Shown here: one piece after another, positions 25,749-34,602 of the stretch
How the letters are laid out: each line of letters opens with the position of its first letter
Position numbering within the stretch: the first letter of the stretch is position 1
Program-made: the position numbers and the translations under genes
DNA from: Anaerolineae bacterium
Lineage (GTDB): Bacteria; Chloroflexota; Anaerolineae; Anaerolineales; Anaerolineaceae
Assembly: GCA_013314735.1 (NCBI GenBank)
Contig: JABUFD010000007.1
Coordinates: forward strand, 62,001 to 126,000
Direction of reading: 5' to 3'
DNA length: 64,000 nucleotides
The notes under the pieces: model-generated
Told to the model about the DNA's origin: nothing
Database searches by the model: none
The model's input: only the letters and a program-made list of their open reading frames with translations

Positions 25749-26653
25749 CCCTGGCGGTGCAGGCGCCTGCCAGCTGGCAGGAGGGATGGATCGAGAGTGA
25801 AACGCGTTACCCGGCGGCGGACGGCACCTGCCGTGAAACCATCCGCCTGCACTACTGGCGCGTTCCCAACCCGGGCAAGCCCAAGCTGCTCTTTTTGCAC
25901 GGCTGGGCCGAATACGGGCTGGATTTCGAGCGCCTGGCGCGTCCGTTCCAGACGGGGTACGATATCCTTGCCCCGGATGCGCGCGCCCACGGCCTCAGCG
26001 ACGGCCCGCCCAGCCAATACACGATCCGCGAACGCATGGATGACGTGCTGGCGGTGCTCACCGCGCTGGATTTCCACCCCTGCCTGCTGATCGGGCATTC
26101 GATGGGCGCCAATGTCGGCGCCGGGCTGGCGATCGAGCACCCGCAGTGGGTCAGGGGACTGATGCTGATCGATCCTTCGTGGGGCGGCGGACTGGAAACG
26201 ATGAACGCCGCCGAACGCAGCGAGGCCTCGGCCTATTGGGACCGCACCATCCACCAGTGGGAACGCTTCAGCGAACAACAACTGCTTCGCTTTGCCGATA
26301 CCGCCTATACCGACTGGCACCCCGCAGACCGCCGGCGCTGGGTGGAGGGCAAAAAGATGCTCAAGCGCACCACCCTTAACGGCTATGACCACCCCGTACC
26401 CATGTGGGATACCTACATCGATGCGATTCCCTGCCCCGGTGTGCTGGTGACCGGCAGCCCGGAACTGGGCGCGGTGGTCAGCGCCGAAAAAGCAGCGGCT
26501 TCGGCACACCGCTGGAAGGGCCTGTTCCGCACCCTGCATGTGCCCGGCGCGGGGCACTACATCCACCACCACGCAACCGCCGCCCTGCAGGCCGGCATCA
26601 CCGAACTGATCGGCCGTGTTGATGGCGATGATTCGGCACCCGCACGGGCATGA
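25745..26653 (+). CDS. Alpha/beta hydrolase
   Basis: A 302-residue alpha/beta-hydrolase fold protein with oxyanion region LFLHGWAEYG, the nucleophile elbow GHSMGAN, and a likely catalytic His in GAGHYIHHH near the C-terminus. The acid is probably the Asp in PDARAHGLSDG or a later residue. There is no signal peptide, so it is cytoplasmic. The substrate is unknown. The start at 25745 overlaps the stop of the hdeD-like gene by 4 bp, which sets it over the longer in-frame extension that reads through that gene. Confidence 0.85.
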   Translation: MTLAVQAPASWQEGWIESETRYPAADGTCRETIRLHYWRVPNPGKPKLLFLHGWAEYGLDFERLARPFQTGYDILAPDARAHGLSDGPPSQYTIRERMDDVLAVLTALDFHPCLLIGHSMGANVGAGLAIEHPQWVRGLMLIDPSWGGGLETMNAAERSEASAYWDRTIHQWERFSEQQLLRFADTAYTDWHPADRRRWVEGKKMLKRTTLNGYDHPVPMWDTYIDAIPCPGVLVTGSPELGAVVSAEKAAASAHRWKGLFRTLHVPGAGHYIHHHATAALQAGITELIGRVDGDDSAPARA

Positions 26654-26727
26654 ACCACCGGTTCGCCCTGACTATCAGAAATCCGTTAATTCGCCGGCGC
26701 CACTCTTGGTTTTCGCGGGGGATTTGT

Positions 26728-26733
26728 TATAAT
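26728..26733 (+). promoter_or_regulatory. Promoter region of the ferritin gene
   Basis: TTATAATTAATTAAAATTTATTGACA is an AT-rich island in GC-rich surroundings, with a TATAAT box at 26728-26733 and a TTGACA hexamer further on. The start codon is 48 nt after the box. The AT-rich stretch could also hold an iron-regulator site, but no convincing 19-bp Fur box is seen. Confidence 0.55.
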
Positions 26734-26780
26734 TAATTAAAATTTATTGACAAAAATTAGACCCCATGAAGGAGTAAACC

Positions 26781-27269
26781 ATGAACAAAGCTGTATTAAC
26801 CGCAATGAATGAACAGGTCAACCACGAGATGTTCTCTGCCTACCTGTATCTCTCGATGTCCGCCTGGTTCGAAGCCCGTAACCTGCGCGGCATGGCCAAA
26901 TGGATGCGCAGCCAGGCCGGCGAGGAAATGGAACACGCCATGAAATTCTACGATTTCATCTTCGAGCGCGGCGACAAGGTGGATTTGAAGGCGATCGAGC
27001 AGCCCAAGAGCGATTTCGAATCGGCACAGGCCATCTTCGAAGAAGCCCTGGCGCATGAAAAGAAGGTGACCGCCCTGATTAACCGCATCTATGACATCGC
27101 CGTGGCGGAAAAGGACTATCCCGCCCAGGTGTTGCTGCAGTGGTTCATCAAGGAACAGGTCGAAGAGGAAGACAATGTCGGTCAGGCTGTCGAAATGCTG
27201 AAGATGACCGACGGCAAGAGCTATCAGCTGCTGATGCTGGATGGCAAATTCGGCGCGCGCGCAGACTGA
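26781..27269 (+). CDS. ftnA: Non-haem ferritin
   Basis: A 162-residue four-helix-bundle ferritin of the FtnA type that oxidises Fe2+ and stores iron in a 24-subunit shell. The ferroxidase ligands appear as E17-type Glu in NHEMFSAYLYL, the E..H pair in GEEMEHAMKFY, and a later Glu in ALAHEKKVT with Gln/Glu in WFIKEQVEEED. No haem-binding Met of bacterioferritin type is seen. GAAGGAG sits upstream of the ATG. A strong terminator follows 23 bp after the stop. Together with the superoxide dismutase and metal pump in the window it fits iron and oxidative-stress management. Confidence 0.93.
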   Translation: MNKAVLTAMNEQVNHEMFSAYLYLSMSAWFEARNLRGMAKWMRSQAGEEMEHAMKFYDFIFERGDKVDLKAIEQPKSDFESAQAIFEEALAHEKKVTALINRIYDIAVAEKDYPAQVLLQWFIKEQVEEEDNVGQAVEMLKMTDGKSYQLLMLDGKFGARAD

Positions 27270-27281
27270 GCGCTGTACAGT

Positions 27282-28055
27282 TTATGATTCAGGACCCGGG
27301 ACTGTATCCCCCGGGTCTTTTTTATTGGTGGTACCGGATTCGCCGAACACCAGCATCACCGCGGGATACTTCACCGCCAGGATGCGCAGCAGGGCGGCGA
27401 TCATCAGGATCACCCCCGCCATTTCGAGGCCTTCCTCCAGCGCCACCAGCAGGGCATAGGTCAGGTTTTCCATCCCGTGCAGGGCGGTGTACCAGCCGTT
27501 GACCAGGTCCATTTCCAGCGCGCCAGCCAGGTATACCGCGCCAGCGAACAGCAGCCGCCGCCGGTCACCGGTGGGCAGGCGCAGCAGGAACGGCAGGAAC
27601 GCCGCCAGCAGACCCAATACGATCACCAGCCCGGCGGCTGTCCACGGAAAGGTGAACATTGGCGCCTCGGCCGAGGTCAGGCCCACCCATGAAAGCAGGC
27701 GGGTACCGATCACCCCCAGGTTCTCGTGCAGTTTGAACATCTCATCCCAGGCCATCAGCACAAAACCGCCGCACAGCACCCACCACCACGCCCGCTGCAC
27801 AGAAGCGGCACGCGTTTCCAGGACCGCGATTAGCAGCAGCAGCGCGGCGGTGGCCAGCAGGATCAGGCCCGAAAACGCGGCGGCGATATTGTACTCGCCA
27901 TCGAGGTCAAACAATGCGGCCAGCGCCTGCATCGCAGGGCTGGGGTGAAGCGGCAGGAACCATTGCGTCAGCACGTGTACCAGCAGCAAACCGCCTGCGG
28001 CGGCACAGGTCAGCCGCAGCAACAGGCGGGATGATAGGGAAATGCGTTCGGGCAT
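27282..28055 (-). CDS. Seven- or eight-helix membrane protein, unknown function
   Basis: A 257-residue integral membrane protein. Hydrophobic helices alternate with short loops, and several charged residues lie in or beside helices: AWDEMFKLHE, LEMDLVNGWY and EEGLEMAG. Such a pattern of buried Asp/Glu/His could bind a metal or be catalytic, but the family was not recognised. The start at 28055 is chosen because GGGAG lies 9 nt upstream; six further codons upstream are possible. Its C-terminus is encoded by the ferritin terminator hairpin, and its stop lies 12 bp from the ferritin stop. The 153-bp gap upstream holds no clear feature besides a possible decayed 'gatccacgccgatct' repeat fragment. 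Confidence 0.75.
   Translation of the reverse strand: MPERISLSSRLLLRLTCAAAGGLLLVHVLTQWFLPLHPSPAMQALAALFDLDGEYNIAAAFSGLILLATAALLLLIAVLETRAASVQRAWWWVLCGGFVLMAWDEMFKLHENLGVIGTRLLSWVGLTSAEAPMFTFPWTAAGLVIVLGLLAAFLPFLLRLPTGDRRRLLFAGAVYLAGALEMDLVNGWYTALHGMENLTYALLVALEEGLEMAGVILMIAALLRILAVKYPAVMLVFGESGTTNKKDPGDTVPGPES
27293..27323 (+). terminator. Rho-independent terminator of the ferritin gene
   Basis: Arms GACCCGGG (27293-27300) and CCCGGGTC (27310-27317) with a 9-nt loop are followed by six T. The hairpin lies inside the 3' coding end of the convergent membrane-protein gene, encoding its DPGDTVPGPES tail. Confidence 0.92.
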
Positions 28056-28208
28056 GGTTATTGGCTCCCACATGGATCACTTTGATGGATATCCATTAAT
28101 CTTATCACCCCCACGCCCATCTTGCAAAGAACCAGGGCGTCGGTATATGGAAAACGATCCACGCCGATCTGTACAGTCTGCGATTCGTAAGGGTTCAACC
28201 GCCGCGCA

Positions 28209-28805
28209 TCAAAACGAACCCGTCTTGACCTCGCCCACCCGCTGATACACAGCCACGATGACGCCGGTGGGTGATACCTTGCAATCCTTCAGGGTAAATG
28301 CGGCAGGCAAGGTACCTTCGGCGAACAACCGCTTGCCTTTACCCAGCGTGATTGGGTAAATTTTCAGCCACAGCTCATCCACCAGTTCATGCGCCAGGAG
28401 GGTCTGCACCAGGCCGGCGCTGCCGTATACCTTCAGGTCGGGGCCGTCCTGCTGCTTGAGTTTTTTGATCTCGGCGGGAACATCACCTGAAATAAAGACC
28501 GAATTTACCCATTCGCTGGCGGTGATGGTGTTGGACACCACGTACTTGGTTTCATCGTTGATGCCGGGCCAGGCTTCTGGGCGATACGGCCAATAGGAAG
28601 ACCACATTTCGAAGGTTTTCCGTCCCAGCAGCAGCGCGAAGGGCTGCTGCATTTGTTCCCGCATCGTGCTGCTGATCACTTCATCCGAGAAGGGGACGAT
28701 CCATCCGCCGTGAGGGAAACCATCGCTGGTATCCTCTGTCGCCGAACCTGGTCCCTGGATGACGCCATCGAGGGTGATAAATTCCAGAACAAAGATCTTT
28801 CGCAT
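28209..28805 (-). CDS. RibD C-terminal / dihydrofolate-reductase-fold protein
   Basis: A 198-residue protein of the RibD_C family (YwjB/YyaP type) with MRKIFVLEFITLDGVIQ at the start, LLGRKTFEMWSSYW in the middle and ELWLKIYPITLGKGKRLF near the end. These use the DHFR fold and probably bind NADPH, but most are not true dihydrofolate reductases and their substrates are unknown. The start at 28805 is supported by AGGAGTG upstream; a longer frame extends over the TATAATT promoter box (28867-28872, minus strand). Confidence 0.87.
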   Translation of the reverse strand: MRKIFVLEFITLDGVIQGPGSATEDTSDGFPHGGWIVPFSDEVISSTMREQMQQPFALLLGRKTFEMWSSYWPYRPEAWPGINDETKYVVSNTITASEWVNSVFISGDVPAEIKKLKQQDGPDLKVYGSAGLVQTLLAHELVDELWLKIYPITLGKGKRLFAEGTLPAAFTLKDCKVSPTGVIVAVYQRVGEVKTGSF

Positions 28806-28866
28806 TTCGTTTTCACTCCTGGCTTTCGAGCCAACGGCTGAATCCGGCAAACACTGCCTAAATCTA

Positions 28867-28872
28867 ATTATA
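28867..28872 (-). promoter_or_regulatory. -10 box TATAATT for the RibD-like gene
   Basis: The minus strand reads GGGTATAATTAG 61 nt before the start codon at 28805. Confidence 0.45.
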
Positions 28873-28929
28873 CCCGGCAAGCAAATCCAGTTCCATTTTC
28901 CCGAACACCGGTAATTTCCCTGCGCTGCC

Positions 28930-29325
28930 CAATTCGCCGCAGATCAAGCGGAATTGGTAAAGAATCCGTGTTAATGCGCGGGAATCTCCTGGCACAAAAA
29001 TCAAAACCGCGGATAGCGCTGATCTTCACGGATAAAAAAGAATTGGGAAGCTATCCGTGTTGATCCGCGGGAATCCGCGTGATCCGTGGTGCAACAATTA
29101 AAACAGCGGATTGCACTGATCCTCACAGATAAAAAAAGGGGTTAACATAATCGGTGGTAATCCGCGGGAATCCGTGTGATCTGTGGTTCAAAAAATACAA
29201 GCCGCGGATTACGCTGATCTTCACGGATAAAAAAAGAGATTAACAAAATCGGTGGTAATCCGCGGGAATCTGTGTGATCCGTGGTTCAAAAAATACAAAC
29301 CGCGGGAATAATTGTGTTCCGTGGT
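28930..29325. repeat. Tandem ~97-bp 'ccgcggat' repeats
   Basis: About three and a half imperfect direct copies with the pattern ccgcggattacgctgatctt, cacggataaaaaa, cggtggtaatccgcgggaat, gtgatccgtggttcaaaaaa. Copies start near 29005, 29102, 29199 and 29297. Each unit is itself an imperfect inverted repeat, since its ends read CCGCGGAT and ATCCGTGG. Related blocks lie at 46.6 and 55.5 kb. The rest of this 603-bp gap holds promoters only. Confidence 0.85.
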
Positions 29326-29372
29326 TAACAAAAGAACAGCAATCACAGCGGAAGGGGTGCCTGATTTTCAGT

Positions 29373-29378
29373 TACAAT
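29373..29378 (+). promoter_or_regulatory. -10 box TACAAT for the GH36 gene
   Basis: GTTACAATTAAGCC lies 30 nt before the GH36 start codon, just after the repeat block. Confidence 0.5.
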
Positions 29379-29408
29379 TAAGCCAGCGTTTCGAAAAAGG
29401 AGACCCCC

Positions 29409-31226
29409 ATGAACCTGTTTCAGCCCATGCCTGAAAACCGCCTGGCGCAGTTTGACAGCCAGGAATTTTCTGTCAACGTCCTCGGCGAGGAATCGCCGTT
29501 CCAATATGCCTTTGAAACCCGCCTGCTGCCCAGCGGCCGCGAACAGATCACGATCCGCATGCGCAGCGAAGCCCCGGCCCGTCCGCCCCGGGTGTACCTG
29601 ATGTGGCAGTTCCCACAGGTCGATACGCACCTGTTGTGGCACAGCGCCTGTGGGCACCGCCGCAGCATCCCGCCCAACTGGGCGGCACAGGGCGTGCACA
29701 GCAAAAGCTCACGCAACGCGCCTGTCCTCAGCCTGTACAGCCTCTCCGGCGAGAACCGACTGACCTTTGCCCTGGCGGACGCGCTCAACCCGGCCTTCCT
29801 TGGAGCCGGCGTCAGCGAAGAAACCGGCACGATCGATTGCGCCGTGGTGCTCTTCACCGAAACCACCGCCCCCTTTACCAGCTACGAAACCAGCCTGTAC
29901 ATCGACCGGCGCGCGTTGCCCTTCCACCGCGTGCTGGCAGATGCCGCTGAACTGTGGGCCGGCCTGGGCGGTTATACCCCCGCCCCTGTGCCGGAACATG
30001 CCCGCCTGCCGATGTACTCCTCGTGGTATTCCTACCACCAGGTGCTCGACCCCGCCGCGCTGGAAGCGGAATGCCAGCTGGCAAAACAACTCGGCATGGA
30101 AGCGATCATCGTCGATGACGGCTGGCAGACCACGGACAACGCCCGCGGCTACGCCTACTGCGGCGACTGGGAAGTGACCCCTGAAAAATTCCCCGACTTC
30201 AAAGCCCACGTGGCGCGGGTGCATGCGCTGGGGCTGAAGTATGTGCTGTGGTTCTCGGTGCCGTTTGTGGGCGTGCACAGCAAAGCCTATGAACGCTTTC
30301 AAGGCATGTTCCTCGACCCCGAATCAGCGACCCACGGCTGGCACACCCTCGACCCGCGCTTCCCGCAGGTGCGCGAGTACCTGGTGGAACTCTACAAGAG
30401 TTTCATCACCCGCTACGACATCGACGGCTTCAAGCTGGATTTCATCGATTCTTTCGTGCTTCGCCCTGAAACCGAACATAGCACCGGCGGCGGACGCGAT
30501 ATGGACTCCCTCGCCGAAGCCGTCGACCGCCTGCTGACGGATGTGACTGCCGCCCTGCGCGCGCTCAAGCCCGAGGTCTTGATCGAGTTCCGCCAGGCGT
30601 ATATCGGCCCGGTGATGCGCAAGTACGGCAACATGCTGCGCGCGGGGGATGTGCCCAACGACTTCCACGGCAACCGCATCGGCACGGTCGATGTACGCCT
30701 GCTGGCGGCGGAAACCGCCGTGCATGCCGATATGGTGATGTGGCACCCCGCCGACAGCGTGGAAAGCGCCGCGATGCAGCTGGTGCACACCCTGTTTGCC
30801 GTGCCGCAGGTTTCGGTACGTCTGGCGGAGATTCCCGAAGCCCACCGCCGGATGGTGGCGTTCTACCTCAGGTTCTGGCGCGAACAGCGCGATGTGCTCC
30901 TTGACGGCACTTTCCTGCCGGAAGAACCTGGCGCGCTCTACCCGGTGGTACAGGCGGTCACCAAAACCAGGCACCTGGCCGCTTGCTATTCTGGGCGGCT
31001 GGTGGACCTGAAAGGCGACATGCCGCAGGAGATCTTCGTGGTCAACGGTACGTTGAATGAAGAACTGGTGATCCATTTCAGTGACGATCCCGGCGCGCGT
31101 AAACTGGAAATCTGGGATTGCCAGGGCGAGCTGCTGCAGGAACTGGAGATGGATTTCTATGCCGAACCCTACATGATCGCCATCCCCCCCGCCGGGGTGC
31201 TCAAGCTGACGGAGATCAAGGCATAA
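29409..31226 (+). CDS. GH36-type alpha-galactosidase
   Basis: A 605-residue cytoplasmic glycoside hydrolase of clan GH-D. The N-terminal beta-sandwich (1-190) precedes a TIM barrel with YSSWYSYH, IIVDDGWQTT, nucleophile D344 in DGFKLDFID, and the acid/base candidate Asp in LRAGDVPND. A short C-terminal beta domain follows. Expected activity is release of terminal alpha-galactose (or a related alpha-sugar) from oligosaccharides such as raffinose or melibiose. No transporter adjoins it. AAAGGAGA precedes the ATG. With 605 residues it is shorter than the ~720-residue tetrameric GH36 enzymes and nearer the compact bacterial subgroup. Confidence 0.87.
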   Translation: MNLFQPMPENRLAQFDSQEFSVNVLGEESPFQYAFETRLLPSGREQITIRMRSEAPARPPRVYLMWQFPQVDTHLLWHSACGHRRSIPPNWAAQGVHSKSSRNAPVLSLYSLSGENRLTFALADALNPAFLGAGVSEETGTIDCAVVLFTETTAPFTSYETSLYIDRRALPFHRVLADAAELWAGLGGYTPAPVPEHARLPMYSSWYSYHQVLDPAALEAECQLAKQLGMEAIIVDDGWQTTDNARGYAYCGDWEVTPEKFPDFKAHVARVHALGLKYVLWFSVPFVGVHSKAYERFQGMFLDPESATHGWHTLDPRFPQVREYLVELYKSFITRYDIDGFKLDFIDSFVLRPETEHSTGGGRDMDSLAEAVDRLLTDVTAALRALKPEVLIEFRQAYIGPVMRKYGNMLRAGDVPNDFHGNRIGTVDVRLLAAETAVHADMVMWHPADSVESAAMQLVHTLFAVPQVSVRLAEIPEAHRRMVAFYLRFWREQRDVLLDGTFLPEEPGALYPVVQAVTKTRHLAACYSGRLVDLKGDMPQEIFVVNGTLNEELVIHFSDDPGARKLEIWDCQGELLQELEMDFYAEPYMIAIPPAGVLKLTEIKA

Positions 31227-31263
31227 ATCAGCCGACGGGCATTCCCCCGGGGCCGGCTGGGAG

Positions 31264-32619
31264 TCAGTCGGTCGGATTGGTTTCGAAGGTACCATCCATG
31301 CTGAAACTGCCGATGCCTTTCAGGGTGCTGTCAAAAAATGCCAGGCAGATCTGGTTGATCAAAGCCAGGGTGTAGCGCTCATCCGCGGTGGTTTTCTGCT
31401 GGTTCAGGAAATTGGCCAGGATCGGGCTGGTTAACACCAGATCGGTCAGGGTCAAATGCCCGGCGCCGCGCAGGTAGGCATGATACGCCGGTATGCTGGC
31501 ATCCGATAGCAGGGCGGCATTTTCAGCGTACTGCGCCCATTCGTCGAGATGCTCCCAGGAGGCATCCGAGTAGATATTGAGTACAGGCACCGGGTAGGGT
31601 TCATCCGTGAACACAAATTCATCGTTTTCCACCGCGGTGATGTCGGTTAAAAACGGCGATTCGAGGGCGATCACCGCGCTGATATCATCCCGCATGCGAC
31701 CGATCCCCAGCGCAGCCGATCCGCCGAGGGAATGCCCCATCACCCCGATCTTCGCCGTATCCACCAGCATGGTTACCGGGTCAGCATCCTCTTCCGCTCC
31801 CCGGGCAAGGATCGTGTCGATCACGAACTGGATGTCGCCGGTGCGAATCTGCATCCACTGCTGGAAATACGCAAAAGCCTGTTCGCGCTCGTTGTGCGCA
31901 TCCAGTCGGCTGACTTCCTGCAGATACCCCGGATCAATCCATGTCCTGCTGCCATCCGCATGGGTGGTGAACAGCGCCTGGTAGGTGTGGTCAATGGAAC
32001 AAACCACGTAACCATGCGAGGCAAGCTCATGGTACAGGGAGGTATTGCTGGTTTTTACGCCAAAACTGCCATGGGAGAACACGATCAGCGGGTAGGTATG
32101 GGGGATGACACCGTCCCCTTCGGGATACCAGAAGGCGACATTCAAGGTTCTGGGCGCGCCGGTGTCGCTGTAAGTTTCCATGCGGCGCTCATCGGTATAG
32201 GTGGCATACGCCGTGCCAACCCGGTACTGACCGGTGGTTTCAATCAAGTCGTGTTGCGGGAAAACCAGGGCAGGGATTAGCGCAACGAACAACAGCAGCA
32301 GGTTGCCCGCTGCCCTGAACACGATGTGCCAGGTTTTTGCTTCTTTGCCTTTGCCATCAGCCGCGCGGTTGGTACGTGCCCGCACCAGGCGCCACGCAGC
32401 CAGCAGCCCCCAGGCTGACAGCAGAGCGAGCGGGGCATACCAGCGGAAAGTCCACGGGATCCATCCTGCCAGCAGGCACACCCCGGTTACGGCCAATCCC
32501 CCCAGCCGGGTACAATCGAGGAGGGTGGTTCGCCGCTGTCGCTTGATGATGGCATCGGCGGCGAAACCGGTTTCTACCAGGGACAGGATGATGGTGATGG
32601 TGATGAAGGCAGTCTCCAT
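31264..32619 (-). CDS. Membrane-anchored PAF-acetylhydrolase/dienelactone hydrolase-like esterase
   Basis: A 451-residue protein with about four N-terminal membrane helices (residues 1-125) followed by an alpha/beta-hydrolase domain. The oxyanion region LIVFSHGSFGVK, the nucleophile elbow GHSLGGS and the candidate catalytic His in LRGAGHLTLTD match bacterial platelet-activating-factor acetylhydrolase-like proteins. The catalytic part should face the cell exterior, depending on helix count. Natural substrates of this group are unclear. AAAGGA lies 11 nt before the ATG, and a TATAAT box (32664-32669, minus strand) is upstream. Confidence 0.82.
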   Translation of the reverse strand: METAFITITIILSLVETGFAADAIIKRQRRTTLLDCTRLGGLAVTGVCLLAGWIPWTFRWYAPLALLSAWGLLAAWRLVRARTNRAADGKGKEAKTWHIVFRAAGNLLLLFVALIPALVFPQHDLIETTGQYRVGTAYATYTDERRMETYSDTGAPRTLNVAFWYPEGDGVIPHTYPLIVFSHGSFGVKTSNTSLYHELASHGYVVCSIDHTYQALFTTHADGSRTWIDPGYLQEVSRLDAHNEREQAFAYFQQWMQIRTGDIQFVIDTILARGAEEDADPVTMLVDTAKIGVMGHSLGGSAALGIGRMRDDISAVIALESPFLTDITAVENDEFVFTDEPYPVPVLNIYSDASWEHLDEWAQYAENAALLSDASIPAYHAYLRGAGHLTLTDLVLTSPILANFLNQQKTTADERYTLALINQICLAFFDSTLKGIGSFSMDGTFETNPTD

Positions 32620-32663
32620 GGTGATTCGGTTCCTTTCCGGCTGTACATGTGCAGTACCAGTGT

Positions 32664-32669
32664 ATTATA
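32664..32669 (-). promoter_or_regulatory. -10 box TATAAT for the esterase gene
   Basis: The minus strand reads CGCTATAATACACTGG about 45 nt before the start codon at 32619. The remaining 150 bp up to the next gene carry no other visible feature. Confidence 0.45.
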
Positions 32670-32835
32670 GCGGGGGAGGGGCAAATCTGCCAGGCATCGA
32701 TGAAGGCGACAAAGCCTTTTCACGCGGTGCCCCCTGCCACATCCCGGATGGAACGGAGAAGCGAACCGTTAACCTCGCTGAACGGAATGTCACAGCCACC
32801 TCCCCATTTTTGACATTTTTCCGTATACTAGAACC

Positions 32836-33462
32836 ATGGAAATAATCGCACCCCACCCGGCAGATGGGATCACCATCGTACGCACCCTGGTATCACCGGC
32901 GCAGCGCAGCCAGTGCGCCGCGATCCTGCTGGATGCCTTCCGCGTCAAGATCGAAGCCCTGGAGTTGTTCACCCGCACCCCGCAGCAGGCATTGCGCCTG
33001 CTGGAACGCGGCATCCAGCCTGAGATGGGCATCTATGCCCTGCGGGAGGACCAGGTGCTGGGCGTGGCGGGGCTGCAAACCCGCACGGGCAAATTCATGT
33101 GCTACCCCCCGGCCGCCCTGCGCGCTGAGTTCGGCTGGCTGGGCGGGCTGCTGCGGCAGGCCTGGCTGGGGCTGATGGCGCTGGGCGAAACGCCGGCCCG
33201 TTCCCAGCTGCGGATTTCAATGCTGGCGGTGGACCCCGCCGCGCGCGGCAGCGGGGTGGGGACACTCCTGCTGCAGGCCGTGATCGACCATGCCCGCCGC
33301 GAAGGATTCACCGCGGTGGTGCTCGAGGTGATCGATACCAACCCCGGCGCGCAGCGCCTGTATGAGCGTATCGGCTTCCGCCAGGTGCACCGCATGCAGA
33401 CCGCCGCCATCACCGCCCGTGCCGGCTTCGGCGGGTTCATCCGCATGCAGTTGGATTTGTAG
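32836..33462 (+). CDS. GNAT family N-acetyltransferase (probably leaderless)
   Basis: A 208-residue GNAT protein with the acetyl-CoA-binding motif A as VDPAARGSGVGTLLLQ and a C-terminal NPGAQRLYERIGF motif B. Substrate unknown. A TATACT box at 32824-32829 ends only 6 nt before the ATG and no Shine-Dalgarno sequence is present, so the transcript probably starts at or near the ATG. The next GNAT gene is convergent, with 5 bp between stop codons. Confidence 0.88.
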   Translation: MEIIAPHPADGITIVRTLVSPAQRSQCAAILLDAFRVKIEALELFTRTPQQALRLLERGIQPEMGIYALREDQVLGVAGLQTRTGKFMCYPPAALRAEFGWLGGLLRQAWLGLMALGETPARSQLRISMLAVDPAARGSGVGTLLLQAVIDHARREGFTAVVLEVIDTNPGAQRLYERIGFRQVHRMQTAAITARAGFGGFIRMQLDL

Positions 33463-33467
33463 CCGAT

Positions 33468-34055
33468 TCAGGCAGGCGAAACCACCAACCGCATCAGCAC
33501 CATCACCTTGCCCAACGGGCACACACGCGCAAAGCCCTCGTGCTCGTACATCGCCACCGAACCGGTGTAGGAGGGGCGTTGCACCCCTTCGATCTCGAAC
33601 GGGAAGGCTTCCACCACGCCCCCGCCGTGGGTGCGGATGTGCTCCAGCGCGGCATGCAGGGCAAACGTCGAAAGCCCTTCGCGGCGGCGGTGCTTGTCCA
33701 CGAACAGGCACGAAATGCGCCAGTGCGGTTTCCATTCCGGGGGGATGTCGAGTGTTTTATAGACGCGGTTGCGGTCGAAGGTGGTGAACAATGCCGCCGG
33801 GCCAAACTGACACCAGGCTACCGCCTGCTCACCGTCATACACCAGCAGGCCGGATGCCTGCCCCTGTTCCAGCAGGGAGCGGTGAAAATCACGCCGTTCC
33901 TCGCGTGCCATCTTCTGGAACTGGGTGGAAGTGCACAGGTTCCACGTGCACCAGCAGCCGCCGCGCACGCCCTTGTGTTTGCCAAACAGGGTTTCAAAAT
34001 CCGCCCAGGTGTCGGGGGCAAACGGTTTCACCGTAAGAGCGGCGGCAAAAGCCAT
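33468..34055 (-). CDS. GNAT family N-acetyltransferase
   Basis: A 195-residue GNAT-fold protein. The acetyl-CoA segment is degenerate (RISCLFVDKHRRREGLSTFAL), and a Cys-rich GGCWCTWNLC sits near residue 33, seen in a subgroup of GNAT proteins of unknown substrate. The C-terminal half (VAMYEHEGFARV) is the usual motif B. It begins 2 bp after the stop of the upstream GNAT gene, so the two form an operon. Confidence 0.82.
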   Translation of the reverse strand: MAFAAALTVKPFAPDTWADFETLFGKHKGVRGGCWCTWNLCTSTQFQKMAREERRDFHRSLLEQGQASGLLVYDGEQAVAWCQFGPAALFTTFDRNRVYKTLDIPPEWKPHWRISCLFVDKHRRREGLSTFALHAALEHIRTHGGGVVEAFPFEIEGVQRPSYTGSVAMYEHEGFARVCPLGKVMVLMRLVVSPA

Positions 34056-34057
34056 GC

Positions 34058-34474
34058 TTACAGGTCTTTCTTCATGAAGTAACGGGTATGCCCGGGCGGG
34101 AAATCCGGCAGGCTGCCGAAAACCGTGTAGCCCAGTTTCTCATAGAACCCCGGCGCCTGGAAATCGAAGGTGTCGAGGTAGGCATGTTTTGCACCGCGCC
34201 GGATGGCTTCGGCTTCGGATTGCGCCATCAGTTGTACGCCGTAGCCCTTGCCGCGCAGGTCTTCCCGAATCCACACCAGGCTGATGTAGAACCACTCCCA
34301 GTAAGTGGCGCCGATCACCCCGCCCACGTTCTCGCCCTGTGGCGATTGCAGCACAAAGCACAGGTTTTTCTCTTTGGGATCACCTGCTATGGCGATGTTA
34401 AAATCGTTGATTCCTCCGCCGATGGTGTTCCAATCGGGCGGGTCAAGGGGAAGAATGGTGTAGGGTTCTGGCAT
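34058..34474 (-). CDS. GNAT family N-acetyltransferase
   Basis: A 138-residue single-domain GNAT with VWIREDLRGKGYGVQLM as motif A and GFYEKLGYTVFG as motif B. The start at 34474 is fixed by AAAGGAG at good spacing; the longer frame upstream only translates the palindromic repeat as QTSEVFETSEV. It is the first gene of the two-GNAT operon. Substrate unknown. Confidence 0.88.
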   Translation of the reverse strand: MPEPYTILPLDPPDWNTIGGGINDFNIAIAGDPKEKNLCFVLQSPQGENVGGVIGATYWEWFYISLVWIREDLRGKGYGVQLMAQSEAEAIRRGAKHAYLDTFDFQAPGFYEKLGYTVFGSLPDFPPGHTRYFMKKDL

Positions 34475-34557
34475 GGGGTTGCTCCTTTGGTGATGGCAGG
34501 ATATACCCACAGTATACAGCGGTTGCGGGGGCGGTGGCAATAGGGCGGGGGTTAAAC

Positions 34558-34590
34558 AGACTTCGGAAGTCTCAAAGACTTCCGAAGTCT
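34558..34590. repeat. Inverted pair of the AGACTTCGGAAGTCT palindrome
   Basis: Units at 34558-34572 and 34576-34590 are perfect reverse complements with a 3-nt spacer (CAA). They lie between the GNAT operon and the end of the luciferase-like gene, about 10 bp beyond that gene's stop codon. Confidence 0.88.
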
Positions 34591-34602
34591 GAAATATAGC
34601 CG

